Shown here: positions 18,739-27,693 of the stretch, piece after piece
Numbering within the stretch: the first letter of the stretch is position 1
Layout of the letters: each line of letters starts with the position of its first letter
Source of the DNA: Streptomyces sp. LHD-70
GTDB lineage: Bacteria; Actinomycetota; Actinomycetes; Streptomycetales; Streptomycetaceae
Length of the DNA: 64,000 nucleotides
Direction of reading: 5' to 3'
NCBI RefSeq assembly: GCF_031157275.1
Contig: NZ_JAVIFW010000010.1
Span: 265,164-329,163, forward strand
Notes under the pieces: generated by a model
What the model saw: the letters and a program-made list of their open reading frames with translations, nothing else
Database searches by the model: none
Told to the model about the DNA's origin: nothing
Position numbers and translations under genes: made by a program

Positions 18739-20021
18739 CCACACCGGCGGCTTCCACCCCTGCCCTCCTCACCGGTCTCGACTCCCGCCTGAAGGACCTG
18801 CGCGCCCTGTACGAGGACCTGCACGCCCACCCCGAACTCTCCTTCCAGGAACACCGAACCGCCGCGATAGTGGCCGAACGGCTGCGCGCCCAGGGCTGGG
18901 ACGTCACCGAGGGCGTCGGCGGCACCGGAGTGGTCGGCGTGCTGCGCTCCGGTGACGGCCCCGTCGTCCTGCTCCGCGCCGACATGGACGCCCTGCCCGT
19001 CGCTGAACGGACGGGCCTGCCGTACGCCTCGACCGTCACCGCCGAGAACGCGGACGGCGAGACGGTCCCCGTGATGCACGCCTGCGGCCACGACATGCAC
19101 ACCACATGCCTGCTCGGCGCCACCACGCAGCTCGCCGCCCACCAGGACGCCTGGAACGGCACCGTCGTCGCGCTCTTCCAGCCCGCCGAAGAGATCGGCG
19201 GCGCACCGAAGTTGATCGACGACGGCTTCGCCGACCGCTTCCCGCGCGCCGACGTGTGCCTCGCCCAGCACGTGGCGCCGGTGCCGGCGGGCCTCGCCGC
19301 GACCCGGCCGGGACCGGTGATGTGCGCCTCCGACAGCCTGCGCGTCACGCTGTACGGCAAGGGCGGCCACGGCTCCATGCCGGAGGCGGCCGTCGACCCG
19401 GTGGTGATGGCCGCGGCCGTCGTGCTGCGCCTGCAGACCGTCGTCGCCCGCGAGGTGGCCGCCCATCAGACCGCGGTGCTCACGGTCGGCTCGATCAACG
19501 CCGGTACGAAGGAGAACATCATCCCGGACACCGCCGAGCTCAAGCTCGGCCTGCGCACCTCCGACCCGAAGGTGCGCGACCGGGTGCTCGCGGCGATCCG
19601 GCGCGTGACGCTCGCCGAGGCCGCGGCCTCGGGCGCCCCCCGGGAACCGGATTTCGAGATGCTGCACCGCCTTCCGCTCACCGTGAACGACCCCGAGGCG
19701 ACGGAGAAGGTGCGGGCCGCGCTTGCCGCCCGTATCGGCGAGCGGATGCACGTCATGGCGCGACCGCTCAACGGCAGCGAGGACTTCAACGTCTTCGCCG
19801 AGGCGCTCGGCGCACCCTCGGTCTACTGGCACTTCGGCGGCGCCGACCCGGACGCCTTCGCGGGCACGGACCTGGCCGCGGTGCTGGAGGACGGCTTTCC
19901 CGCCGACATCCCCATCAACCACTCCCCGTACTACGCCCCCGTACCGGAGCCGACCATCGAGCACGGCGTCACGCTCCTGCTCACCGCGGCGTCCGCCTGG
20001 CTGGCCCCCGAGGCGCAGTAG
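18735..20021 (+). CDS. M20-family metallo-amidohydrolase
   Basis: Cytoplasmic dinuclear-metal amidohydrolase (hippurate hydrolase / N-acyl amino acid amidohydrolase type) of 428 residues. Metal-ligand motifs are present: HACGHDMHTTCLLGA and FQPAEEIGGAPKLIDDG. The lid domain carries GKGGHGSMPEAAVDPVVMAA. The N-terminus ARLRADMDALPV-type segment (VVLLRADMDALPVAERTGLPYAS) is also standard. There is no signal peptide. It overlaps the MFS gene by 4 bases and is followed by the CapA-like gene after 58 bases. It probably hydrolyses what the MFS protein brings in; the acyl or amino acid is unknown. Confidence 0.9.
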   Translation: MTTPAASTPALLTGLDSRLKDLRALYEDLHAHPELSFQEHRTAAIVAERLRAQGWDVTEGVGGTGVVGVLRSGDGPVVLLRADMDALPVAERTGLPYASTVTAENADGETVPVMHACGHDMHTTCLLGATTQLAAHQDAWNGTVVALFQPAEEIGGAPKLIDDGFADRFPRADVCLAQHVAPVPAGLAATRPGPVMCASDSLRVTLYGKGGHGSMPEAAVDPVVMAAAVVLRLQTVVAREVAAHQTAVLTVGSINAGTKENIIPDTAELKLGLRTSDPKVRDRVLAAIRRVTLAEAAASGAPREPDFEMLHRLPLTVNDPEATEKVRAALAARIGERMHVMARPLNGSEDFNVFAEALGAPSVYWHFGGADPDAFAGTDLAAVLEDGFPADIPINHSPYYAPVPEPTIEHGVTLLLTAASAWLAPEAQ

Positions 20022-20079
20022 CCAGACCCAGACCACCCCCTGTCACGCCACCCCGCCCCGTACGAGAGGCCGCCCCCGC

Positions 20080-21489
20080 ATGACCGACCCGACCCTGACC
20101 CTCGCCGCCACCGGCGACTACCTCGCCACGTTGCGCCTACCCGCAGGACACCAGGGCTTCGAGCAGGTCCGGGCGATCCTCCGGGAGGCCGACTGCGCGG
20201 TCACCAACCTGGAGATGACCATCCTGGACGACGGCGAAGGCACAGCGGGCGCCCTCTCCGGCGGCACCCATCTGCGCACCGCCCCGGACCGTCTCGACGA
20301 CCTCAAGGCCTACGGCTTCCACCTGGTCGGCACCGCCAACAACCACGTACTGGACTACGGCATCGACGGCCTCGAAGCGCACCACCGCCACCTGCGGACG
20401 GCCGGGATCAGCGCGAGCGGCACCGGTGCACAGCTCGCCGAGGCGTCCCGCGCCGTGTTCCATGACAGCCCGAACGGCCGCGTCGCCCTCGTCTCCGTCG
20501 TGTCCACGGCCCACCGCACCTGGCATGCGAGCCGGCAGCGCGGCGACCTGGCCGGGCGCCCGGGCGTGAACGGGCTGCGGCACGTCAAGTCCCTGGCCGT
20601 CACGGCGGATCAGGTCCGGGCGCTGACGGAGATCGCCGCCCTGACCGAGACCAACAACATGGTCGACATGCAGATCCGGGAGGGCTTCGTCCCCCCGCTG
20701 CCGCCCGGTCACATCCCCTTCGGGAACGACCTGTACGGCTACCCGCAGATCTACCACGCAGCTGCGGCGGACGAGCGGCTCGGCCTGACCACCCACCCGC
20801 ACCCCGACGACATGGCCCGCCTCACCCGGACCATCCGTGACGCCGCCCTCCAGGCCGACTCCGTGATCGTGAACTTCCACGCCCACGAGATGAAGGGCGA
20901 CGACAAGACCGCGCCCGCGGACTTCGTGCACACCGCGGCCCGAGCGTTCATCGACGCCGGAGCCCACGCGGTCATCGGCCACGGCCCGCACGTCGTCCGC
21001 GGCATCGAGCTCTACTCCGGCCGCCTCATCTGCTACAGCACGGGCGACTTCGTCTTCCAGGACGAGACCCTCCAGGCCCTCCCGCAGGAGTGGTACGACG
21101 AACACGGTTACGTCGACGAGGAGTCGGGCCGGCGCGTCCGCTTCTCCGGCGCGCCCGGCGAGGAGACCGACGGGGTCACCCTCCAGGAGGGCATGCACAA
21201 GCTGGCCGCCGCCGCGGGCGAGCACTGGCTGTCGAACAGCTGGGACGCGATGCACGGCATCCTGCCCGTCTGGAAGCAGCGCCCGGACGGCACCCTCGCC
21301 GAACTCACCGTCCACGCGCTGGACTTGGGCCGCGACCTGCCCGTGTCCCGCAAGGGCTTCCCGGCCCCGGCTGGCGGTGCGGAAGGCCGCCGCCTGCTGA
21401 CCGAACTCGCCGAGCGGTCGGCCCCGTACGGCACGTCGTTCGAGATCGCGGCGGACGGGGCCTCGGCACGGCTTGTGCTCAGCGCGTAG
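20080..21489 (+). CDS. CapA-like metallophosphatase-fold protein
   Basis: The 469-residue protein has the bacterial capsule synthesis (PGA_cap) fold: AATGDYLAT at the N-terminus, TNLEMTI, VGTANNHVLDYG, VIVNFHAHE, VIGHGPHVVRGIE and CYSTGDFVFQ, with conserved Asp, Asn and His as likely metal ligands. True CapA/PgsA proteins are membrane-anchored; this one has no signal peptide or helix, so it is probably a cytoplasmic hydrolase rather than a capsule enzyme. It starts at ATG 20080 after CGAGAGG. It is third in the operon with the MFS and M20 genes, hinting at degradation of a gamma-linked glutamyl or phosphorylated compound (inference). Confidence 0.85.
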   Translation: MTDPTLTLAATGDYLATLRLPAGHQGFEQVRAILREADCAVTNLEMTILDDGEGTAGALSGGTHLRTAPDRLDDLKAYGFHLVGTANNHVLDYGIDGLEAHHRHLRTAGISASGTGAQLAEASRAVFHDSPNGRVALVSVVSTAHRTWHASRQRGDLAGRPGVNGLRHVKSLAVTADQVRALTEIAALTETNNMVDMQIREGFVPPLPPGHIPFGNDLYGYPQIYHAAAADERLGLTTHPHPDDMARLTRTIRDAALQADSVIVNFHAHEMKGDDKTAPADFVHTAARAFIDAGAHAVIGHGPHVVRGIELYSGRLICYSTGDFVFQDETLQALPQEWYDEHGYVDEESGRRVRFSGAPGEETDGVTLQEGMHKLAAAAGEHWLSNSWDAMHGILPVWKQRPDGTLAELTVHALDLGRDLPVSRKGFPAPAGGAEGRRLLTELAERSAPYGTSFEIAADGASARLVLSA

Positions 21490-21623
21490 GCGCGTAGGCG
21501 CGTAGTCGCGGAGGAACGGGTAGCCCATGCTCGGCCGGGGAAACGTCGGGCGGGCGCCGATGAGTTTGGTCCGGGATCCGGGTCTACCGTCCTGAAACCG
21601 TTGACTGCGAGGGAGACCCCGTC

Positions 21624-22031
21624 ATGTACCAGCAGATGATCTTCGTGAATCTGGCCACCGGCGACCTCGGCGCCGCCAGGAAGTTCTTCACCGCCCTGGG
21701 CTACGAGATCAATGCCCAGTTCAGCGACGAGACCACCGCCTCGATCCCGCTCGGCGACACGATCGTGGTCATGCTCCACACGCCGGAGAAGTACGCCGAG
21801 TTCACCAAGAAGCAGATCGTGGACTCGACCACCTCCAGCGAAGTGCTGCTCGCCCTGAGCGCCGAGACCCGCGAGAAGGTCGACGAACTGGTCGAGAAGG
21901 CCGTCGCGGCAGGCGGCCAGGTCACGGGCGAGACCCAGGACCACGGCTTCATGTACGGCCGGGCCTTCGACGACCTGGACGGGCACACGTGGGAGGTCGT
22001 GTGGATGGACCCGGCCGCTGTGGAGGGCTGA
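21624..22031 (+). CDS. VOC-family (glyoxalase/bleomycin-resistance fold) protein
   Basis: The 135-residue single-module vicinal-oxygen-chelate protein has two beta-alpha-beta-beta-beta repeats, starting MIFVNLATGDLGAARKFFTA and ending FDDLDGHTWEVVWMDPAA. The Glu in HTWEV is the usual metal ligand. Related proteins include lactoylglutathione-lyase-like and DUF-type enzymes of unknown substrate. The ribosome binding site is GAGGGA. It is monocistronic, with a hairpin after the stop. Confidence 0.85.
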   Translation: MYQQMIFVNLATGDLGAARKFFTALGYEINAQFSDETTASIPLGDTIVVMLHTPEKYAEFTKKQIVDSTTSSEVLLALSAETREKVDELVEKAVAAGGQVTGETQDHGFMYGRAFDDLDGHTWEVVWMDPAAVEG

Positions 22032-22040
22032 CGGCGACCG

Positions 22041-22059
22041 CCCGCCCGCGCCGGGCGGG
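22041..22059. terminator. Hairpin after the VOC gene
   Basis: CCCGCCCG, a CGC loop and CGGGCGGG form a perfect 8-bp stem 10 bases after the stop, between convergent genes. Confidence 0.65.
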
Positions 22060-22117
22060 GCTTCGGCCCCCTGGTGCGCCCGTCCCTGGTCCCCCCGGTG
22101 CCCCCCTGGTTCGCCCC

Positions 22118-22687
22118 CTAGTTCGACGCGTGCCGTGAGACGTCCGTGATCCGGCACTTCACCGGGCCGTCGGCCTCCTCGAAGCCCGTGGCGGACTTGC
22201 GGGCGACCTGGCCGGGGGCGAGGTGGTGCGTCGTGACGAAGCCCTCGGCGACGCGTTCTCCGCGGGCGTCCCCGGCGTCCCCGGCGTCCCCGGCGTCCAC
22301 GAACTCGATGCCGATGACGTAGTCGGACGGTTTCGAGCTGTGGTTCGTGATCCGCAGCTCGGCGGTGGGCCGGCGCGTGCTGTGGGGGACGGTGCAGCTC
22401 GTGATCTCCACATCGGCGCGCGGGCCGGTGACCGGGGGAGTCTGTTGTTCCTGTCGGGGTGGGGTGCGGGGCGGTTCGTCACCGCCTCCGTCGCCGGTGA
22501 CGACCGCGATCACCCCGATGGCGATCACCACGGCTGCGATACCGAGCAGGACGCGGAGCAGTACGCGAAGCAGGGCCCGGACCCGCCCCGTACCGGAACG
22601 CTTCGGCGGGGGCGGCTGACCCCACCGCGGTCCACCGCGGGGCGTGCCCCGGTCCGGGGGTGGGGGTGGGGAGTTCCAGTTCGGCAT
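22118..22687 (-). CDS. Hypothetical membrane-anchored protein with extracellular FxLYD-like domain
   Basis: The 189-residue protein has a Pro/Gly-rich cytoplasmic N-terminus (MPNWNSPPPPPDRGT), one membrane helix at about residues 43-64 and an acidic Pro-rich linker. It ends in a beta-rich domain with ADVEITSCTVPH, AELRITNHSSKPSDYVIGIEF and a late Cys (VKCRITD), which could pair with the first. This resembles FxLYD-type domains of secreted actinobacterial proteins. An acidic DAGDAGDAGDA run comes from 9-bp repeats at about 22268-22300. The function is unknown and it stands alone. Confidence 0.7.
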   Translation of the reverse strand: MPNWNSPPPPPDRGTPRGGPRWGQPPPPKRSGTGRVRALLRVLLRVLLGIAAVVIAIGVIAVVTGDGGGDEPPRTPPRQEQQTPPVTGPRADVEITSCTVPHSTRRPTAELRITNHSSKPSDYVIGIEFVDAGDAGDAGDARGERVAEGFVTTHHLAPGQVARKSATGFEEADGPVKCRITDVSRHASN

Positions 22688-22804
22688 GACGCCCCCCGGG
22701 TGCGGTGCGGGGCTGATGCACTCAGACTCCTCCCGCAGGGGCGTTCGTGCACCTCGGCGACCCCGGGCTGCCGGGTCTGGCCCCGGTCCTCCGGGCTGGA
22801 CGCC

Positions 22805-23782
22805 TCACCTCCTCCGCTCCCTCCTCCCCAGCAACTGCTCGCGCAGCGCTGTCAGTTGGTGGGACGTCTCCACCGCGCGGGTCTCGTCCAGCGTGGTGAG
22901 GGCGAGGAGGAGCGCGTCCGCGACCACCAGGGCGGTGAGGGCCTCCGTCGTGATGCCCGTCGGGGTGTGCGGGGCGGTGAGGACCGCGTCGACCCGGGGG
23001 CCGTACGTCTCCGCGAGCTCGTCCGTGACCAGGACGACGCGCGCGCCGACCGCCTGCGCGCGGTCCACGAGGACCGAGAGCTCGGCCAGGTCACGGCCCG
23101 GCTGGAAGATCACCACCGCGTCGCCGTGCCGGATCGCGAGCAGCTGGTCGGCGAGGGCGAAGCCGGTGGCGCCCGCACAGCGGGAGCGGCGGCCGATCCG
23201 GCCGAGCGCCAACGCCAGGTGGCGCGCGGCGAGTTCGGACGCGGCGATGCCGTAGCAGTGGATCTCCTTCGCCTCCGCCAGGATCCCCACCGCGTCACTG
23301 AGTGCCGCGCCGGGTGTGAGCCGGCGGGCGTGCTCGATGCGCTCCTGTGCCTCGTCGAAGACGTCCCCCCAGATCGCGTCCAGGTCGCGCCCGACGTGGT
23401 CGATGCGCTGCTTGAGGCGTACCTCCGGCGCGACGGCCGCGGTGAAGTCGACGGCCAACTCCCGCTTGAGCGCGGGCAGTCCGGCATAGCCGAGGCGCTG
23501 CAGCGCCCGTACGACCGTGGCGTTGCTCGTGCCGCTCGCCGTGCCCAGCTCCTGCGCCGAGGCGAAGAGCAGGGACTCGGCGGGGGCGCTCGCGAGATGG
23601 CGGGCGACCGCGCGCTCGGACGCGGACAGGACGTCCCACTGCGCGCGCACGGCGGTGCGCAGCCGCGCCGCGGCGGCCTCGGGCTCACTCAGGGAGCCCC
23701 CGGCGGCGGCCGGGTCCCCGATGGCGGCCGGGTCCGCGTCGTCGTCCGGTCCGTTCCCCGATCCTTGCTCTGAAATCGTCAT
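22805..23782 (-). CDS. MurR/RpiR-family transcription regulator with SIS domain
   Basis: The 325-residue regulator has an N-terminal HTH_6 domain (LSASERAVARHLASAPAESL, then GTSNATVVRALQRLGYAGLP) at about residues 40-115. It ends in a SIS sugar-isomerase domain (AKEIHCYGIAASELAARHL, GDAVVIFQPGRDLAELSVLV), normally sensing a phosphosugar or amino-sugar derivative. The ATG at 23782 gives a short disordered Gly/Asp-rich leader. It is divergent from the C45-ABC operon across 130 bp that contain two copies of a 14-bp site, so it most likely represses or activates that operon. Confidence 0.9.
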   Translation of the reverse strand: MTISEQGSGNGPDDDADPAAIGDPAAAGGSLSEPEAAAARLRTAVRAQWDVLSASERAVARHLASAPAESLLFASAQELGTASGTSNATVVRALQRLGYAGLPALKRELAVDFTAAVAPEVRLKQRIDHVGRDLDAIWGDVFDEAQERIEHARRLTPGAALSDAVGILAEAKEIHCYGIAASELAARHLALALGRIGRRSRCAGATGFALADQLLAIRHGDAVVIFQPGRDLAELSVLVDRAQAVGARVVLVTDELAETYGPRVDAVLTAPHTPTGITTEALTALVVADALLLALTTLDETRAVETSHQLTALREQLLGRRERRR

Positions 23783-23801
23783 TACAGCTCTTGACTTCCG
23801 T

Positions 23802-23865
23802 GTGATCGACGTTACTCTCCTGAACAAGGCATTCCAAGAGGAGAGAAGTTAGTAACCGACGTTAC
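23802..23865. promoter_or_regulatory. Two 14-bp operator-like sites for the RpiR regulator
   Basis: GTGATCGACGTTAC (23802-23815) and GTAACCGACGTTAC (23852-23865) match at 12 of 14 positions. The second is a perfect inverted repeat, GTAAC-CGAC-GTTAC. Their starts are 50 bp apart, about five helical turns. Between them lies a CTCTCCT/AGGAGAG inverted repeat (23815-23821 and 23839-23845). Placed between divergent promoters, they are the likely binding sites of the adjacent regulator. Confidence 0.6.
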
Positions 23866-23912
23866 AGCACGCCTGTGGGCGTCGTCGCCTCTCTCCACCC
23901 GCGAGGAGAAGA

Positions 23913-25076
23913 ATGGCACCCCGTACGCTCCCCGAGATCGAGATCTCCGGCACTCCCCGCGACCGCGGCCGGCAGTACGGCGAAGCGGTCCGGCCCCAAC
24001 TGCACGCCGCGCGCGCCTATTACGAAGACGCCTTCGGCCAGTCCTCGGGCCTCACCTGGGACCAGGTCACCGCCCGCGCCACCCGCTGGCTCGACCCGGT
24101 GCGTGCCTACGCCCCCGAGCTGGTCGAGGAGATGCGCGGCATCGCCGACGGCGCCGGGGTAGGCCTGCTCGACGTCCTCGCGCTCAACGCCCGCGGCGAG
24201 GTCATCTACGACAGATCCTTCGCCACCATGGCCCACGGCCCCGCCGAGCCCCAGGACGAGGAACCCGCCGAGGGCTGCACCTCCTTCGCGGCGTACGGCG
24301 AGGCCAGCGGCGACGGCCACGTATGGGCCGGGCAGAACTGGGACTGGCGGGCGGGCGTCGCCGACACCGTCGTCCTGCTGCGTATCGTGCAGCCGCCCAA
24401 ACCCACCCTGATCATGCAGGTCGAGGCCGGACAGATCGGCCGCCAGGGCGCCAACTCGGCCGGGATCGCGCTCAACGCCAACGGCCTCGGAGGCCGTTTC
24501 AGCGACGCGATCGGACTGCCGCAGACCGTCGTCCGGCGCAGCGTCCTCGACCAGCACACCGTCACCGACGCCCTGGACGTGCTCTGCCGCACCCGCGCCC
24601 ACATCGCCTCCAACGCCCTGCTCACCTGCCGCGAGGGCTTCGCGGTGGACCTGGAGACGACACCGGCCGGCATCGGCTGGATGTACCCCACGGATGGACT
24701 GCTCGTGCACGGCAACCACTACCAGGCCGGGATACCGGCGCCCCTCGCCGCCGGCTACCGCCCGATGTCCTCGGACTCGCTGGTCCGCGTCCCCCGCGCC
24801 GAACAGGGCCTGCGCGCCCTGCGTGAAGCCACCGGGCCCGACGAGTCCCGCAAGGTCGTCAAGCAGGCGATGTCCGACCACCTCGGCCACCCCGAGTCGC
24901 TGTGCACCCATCCCGACCCGCGCCGCCCCACCGTCAAGCACTGGATGACGCTGGTCTCCTCCTGCGTCGACCTCACCACCGGCGACTACCACGCGACGGC
25001 GGGCACCCCCTGCGACCGCGACTACCAACACCTGCCCTGGAACCTCTACGACGGCCCGTACGGAGACACCAGATGA
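23913..25076 (+). CDS. C45-family autoproteolytic acyltransferase/hydrolase
   Basis: Ntn-type enzyme of the acyl-coenzyme A:6-aminopenicillanic acid acyltransferase family (387 residues). These proenzymes self-cleave before a cysteine that becomes the nucleophile. Here the candidate is Cys in AEGCTSFAAYGE, followed by VWAGQNWDWRAGVADTVVLL, NSAGIALNANGLGG and GFAVDLETTPAGIGWMYP, all typical. There is no signal peptide. It starts at ATG 23913 after GAGGAGAA. It is first of six genes joined by overlaps with a complete peptide-type ABC importer, suggesting it hydrolyses an imported N-acylated peptide or amide. The substrate is unknown. Confidence 0.88.
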   Translation: MAPRTLPEIEISGTPRDRGRQYGEAVRPQLHAARAYYEDAFGQSSGLTWDQVTARATRWLDPVRAYAPELVEEMRGIADGAGVGLLDVLALNARGEVIYDRSFATMAHGPAEPQDEEPAEGCTSFAAYGEASGDGHVWAGQNWDWRAGVADTVVLLRIVQPPKPTLIMQVEAGQIGRQGANSAGIALNANGLGGRFSDAIGLPQTVVRRSVLDQHTVTDALDVLCRTRAHIASNALLTCREGFAVDLETTPAGIGWMYPTDGLLVHGNHYQAGIPAPLAAGYRPMSSDSLVRVPRAEQGLRALREATGPDESRKVVKQAMSDHLGHPESLCTHPDPRRPTVKHWMTLVSSCVDLTTGDYHATAGTPCDRDYQHLPWNLYDGPYGDTR

Positions 25077-26716
25077 CCACCAAGCGCACCGCGGCCGCCC
25101 TCGCCGCGCTCGGAGCCCTGCTCGCCTGCTCGGCCTGCGCGGGCGCCGACAACACCGCGCTCGGCGGGCAGCCCGCCGACGCCGCGAAGCTCCGCCTCAC
25201 CGCCACCACCCCGGCGGCCAAGGGCGAACTGGCAAGCGCCGACTGGCTGTTGGAGGACGAGCCGGACTCCCTCGACCTCGACACGCAGGGCACCAGTGCG
25301 GGCCGCGTCGTCCTCACCAACGTCTGCGAGCGGCTCTACCAACTGCAGCCCGACATGACCATCGAGCCGTTCCTCGCCGAGAAGGCCGACAACCCCGACG
25401 ACACCACCCTCGTCCTCACCGTGCGCGACGGCGTCACCTTCCACGACGGCTCCCCGCTCACCGCCGACGACGTCCTGTGGAGCCTGGAGCGGCACGCCGA
25501 CCCGGACATGGAGCAGTCCGACGAATTCGGCAACGTCGCGTCGATGAGGAAGACCGGCCCGCGCGAGATCACGGTCCGCTTCAAGGAGCCCGACGCCCTC
25601 TTCACCAAGGCCCTCGCGGGAGACGCCGGCATCGTCTGGAACAAGGAGCGGGTTACGGAGGCGGGCAAGGAGTTCGGGACCCCGGGACAGCCCGACGCCT
25701 GCTCGGGCCCGTACGCCCTGAAGAGTTGGAAGTCCGGCGACTCCCTCACCATCGAGGCGTACGACGACTACTGGGGCGAGCAGCCCAGGACCCGGCAGGT
25801 CGTCTTCCGCTGGGCCGCCGACAGCGCCCTCGTCAACGCCCTGAAGACCGGCGCCGCCGACGGCGCCTACGCCGAATCGCCCAACACCGCCGCCGCCCTG
25901 CGCACCGCCAAGGGCCTCGACCAGCACTACGGCCCCTCCACCGCCGCCCTCGTCCTCATCCCCACCGCCCGCGGCGGCCTCAAGGACCCGCAGGTGCGCC
26001 GCGCCCTGTCCCTCGCCCTCGATCGCAAGGGCATCGCCGACTCCGGATACGGCGGCCTCGTCCAGCCCTGGGCGGCCCCCGTCGGCTCCGGCGCCTGGGG
26101 GTACGAGAAGGGTGCGTTCGCCGCGGCGCAGAAGAAGTTGGACCGGTACGCGCCCGCCACGCCCGACGCCGACGACCTCACCGAGGCCAAACGGCTCGTG
26201 AAGGCCGCGGGCACCCCGACCGACCCCGTCGTCATCGGCACGGACAGCAGCCAGGGCCGCACGGTCGTCGCCAACGCCGTCCGCGCCGCACTCCAGCGCA
26301 TCGGCATCAAGGGCCGGATCAAGACCGTGCCGACCGCGCAGTTCGAGGAGTTCTACAGCGACCCGCAGGCCCGCGCCGACATCGACGTCCTGGTGGGGGA
26401 CTGGTACATCTCGAAGGCCGACCCCATGGGCTTCTACGACAACGGCCTCGCCGACTCGCCCAACAACTGGGTGGGCTTCGCGAGCAAGGACTACGACCGG
26501 ACCGTCCAGCGCGCCCTCGCCACCCTCGACGACGGCGAGCGCGCCGAACTCGCCATGGACGTACAGCGGCAGTTCGTGTCCGAGGCCGTGTGGATCCCCG
26601 TCGCCCAGGTGCCCTCCGCCCTGATCCTCAGCGACCGCCTCACCGGCCCGCCCGCCTCCCAGGCGTACTTGTACTACCCGTGGGCCGCCCACCTCGGCGC
26701 CAAGAAGGGCGGGTGA
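25073..26716 (+). CDS. ABC transporter substrate-binding lipoprotein (SBP_bac_5)
   Basis: The extracellular solute receptor of 547 residues is attached by lipid: the signal peptide MTTKRTAAALAALGALLACS ends in a lipobox around L-A-C-S-A-C. The body has the dipeptide/oligopeptide-binding signatures PDSLDLDTQGTSAGRVVLTN, VTFHDGSPLTADDVLWSLER and a long hinge region. The ATG overlaps the TGA of the C45 gene (ATGA). It feeds the two permeases and two ATPases downstream. A dipeptide, oligopeptide or glycopeptide-like ligand is expected. Confidence 0.92.
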   Translation: MTTKRTAAALAALGALLACSACAGADNTALGGQPADAAKLRLTATTPAAKGELASADWLLEDEPDSLDLDTQGTSAGRVVLTNVCERLYQLQPDMTIEPFLAEKADNPDDTTLVLTVRDGVTFHDGSPLTADDVLWSLERHADPDMEQSDEFGNVASMRKTGPREITVRFKEPDALFTKALAGDAGIVWNKERVTEAGKEFGTPGQPDACSGPYALKSWKSGDSLTIEAYDDYWGEQPRTRQVVFRWAADSALVNALKTGAADGAYAESPNTAAALRTAKGLDQHYGPSTAALVLIPTARGGLKDPQVRRALSLALDRKGIADSGYGGLVQPWAAPVGSGAWGYEKGAFAAAQKKLDRYAPATPDADDLTEAKRLVKAAGTPTDPVVIGTDSSQGRTVVANAVRAALQRIGIKGRIKTVPTAQFEEFYSDPQARADIDVLVGDWYISKADPMGFYDNGLADSPNNWVGFASKDYDRTVQRALATLDDGERAELAMDVQRQFVSEAVWIPVAQVPSALILSDRLTGPPASQAYLYYPWAAHLGAKKGG

Positions 26717-27693
26717 GCCCCGTGCCGATCCGTATCGCGGGACGCCTCGTGCACCGACTGGCCGGGGTGCTCGCCACGCTCCTCGCCGCGTCCTTCGTCA
26801 TCTTCTCCGCCGTGTACGCCGCCCCCGGCGACCCCGCCGTGTTCCTCGCGGGCGGGCGCGACAAGCTCACACCGGAACGGCTCGCGCAGGTGCGCGCCGA
26901 GTACCACCTCGACGAACCCCTCGTCGTGCAGTACGCCCGCTGGCTCTGGGACTGCCTCCACTTCGATCTCGGCCGCTCCTTCAAGTACAGCGACCAGGTG
27001 GCCGACCTGGTGGCCGCCCGCTTCCCGACGACGCTCCAACTCGTGGCGTACGCCACCCTGTTGTTCGTGGTCCTCGGCGTCGGCGCCGGAGTGCTCGCCG
27101 CCGTGAAGCGGTCCACGTGGGTGGACTCCGCCGTCGTCGGCGGCACCACACTCGCCGCGTCCGTGCCGTCCTTCGTCGCCGCCATCGCCCTGGTCTCGCT
27201 CTTCGGCGTCCAGCTCGGCTGGTTCCCGGTCACCGGCAGCGGCGAGGGCCTCGGCGGCACGATCCGCCATCTCACCCTGCCCGCCGTGTCGTTGGCGCTC
27301 GGCGCGCTCGCCATCGTCAGCCGCGTCACCCGCCAGTCCATGGCCGACGCCGCCGCGTCCGACCACGTCGAGGCCGCCCGGATCTCCGGCGTACCGGAAC
27401 GCGACATCGTCCGCCGCCACATCCTGCGCAACGCCCTCGGCCCCGTCGTCACCATGTGCGGCCTCGTCATGGCGGGCATGCTCGCCGGCACCGTCGTCGT
27501 GGAGACCGCCTTCGGCATCAGCGGCATCGGCTCGCTGCTCGTCGGCGCCATCAACACCCATGACTTCCCGGTGGCCCAGGCCGTCCTGCTCCTCATGGTC
27601 ACCGGCTACATCGTGGTGACCACCCTGGTCGACGCCGTCCATCCACTCCTCGACCCGCGCGTCGCCCGCGTCGCGCAAGGGAGTTCCCGATGA
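26713..27693 (+). CDS. ABC transporter permease, DppB type
   Basis: Membrane subunit of the peptide-type importer, 326 residues with about six helices and the EAA loop EAARISGVPERDIVRRHILRN cut to its usual form. The N-terminal APGDPAVFLAGG and the QYARWLWDCLHFDLGRSF segment are typical of DppB/OppB. I start at GTG 26713, which overlaps the preceding TGA (GTGA); GTG 26722 three codons later is an alternative. It is co-translated with its neighbours. Confidence 0.9.
   Translation: MSPVPIRIAGRLVHRLAGVLATLLAASFVIFSAVYAAPGDPAVFLAGGRDKLTPERLAQVRAEYHLDEPLVVQYARWLWDCLHFDLGRSFKYSDQVADLVAARFPTTLQLVAYATLLFVVLGVGAGVLAAVKRSTWVDSAVVGGTTLAASVPSFVAAIALVSLFGVQLGWFPVTGSGEGLGGTIRHLTLPAVSLALGALAIVSRVTRQSMADAAASDHVEAARISGVPERDIVRRHILRNALGPVVTMCGLVMAGMLAGTVVVETAFGISGIGSLLVGAINTHDFPVAQAVLLLMVTGYIVVTTLVDAVHPLLDPRVARVAQGSSR

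Noticed and set aside
20080..21489. Capsule or poly-gamma-glutamate synthesis locus
   Set aside because: Only a CapA-like protein is present, without a membrane anchor and without CapB/CapC partners. The neighbours are an importer and an amidohydrolase.
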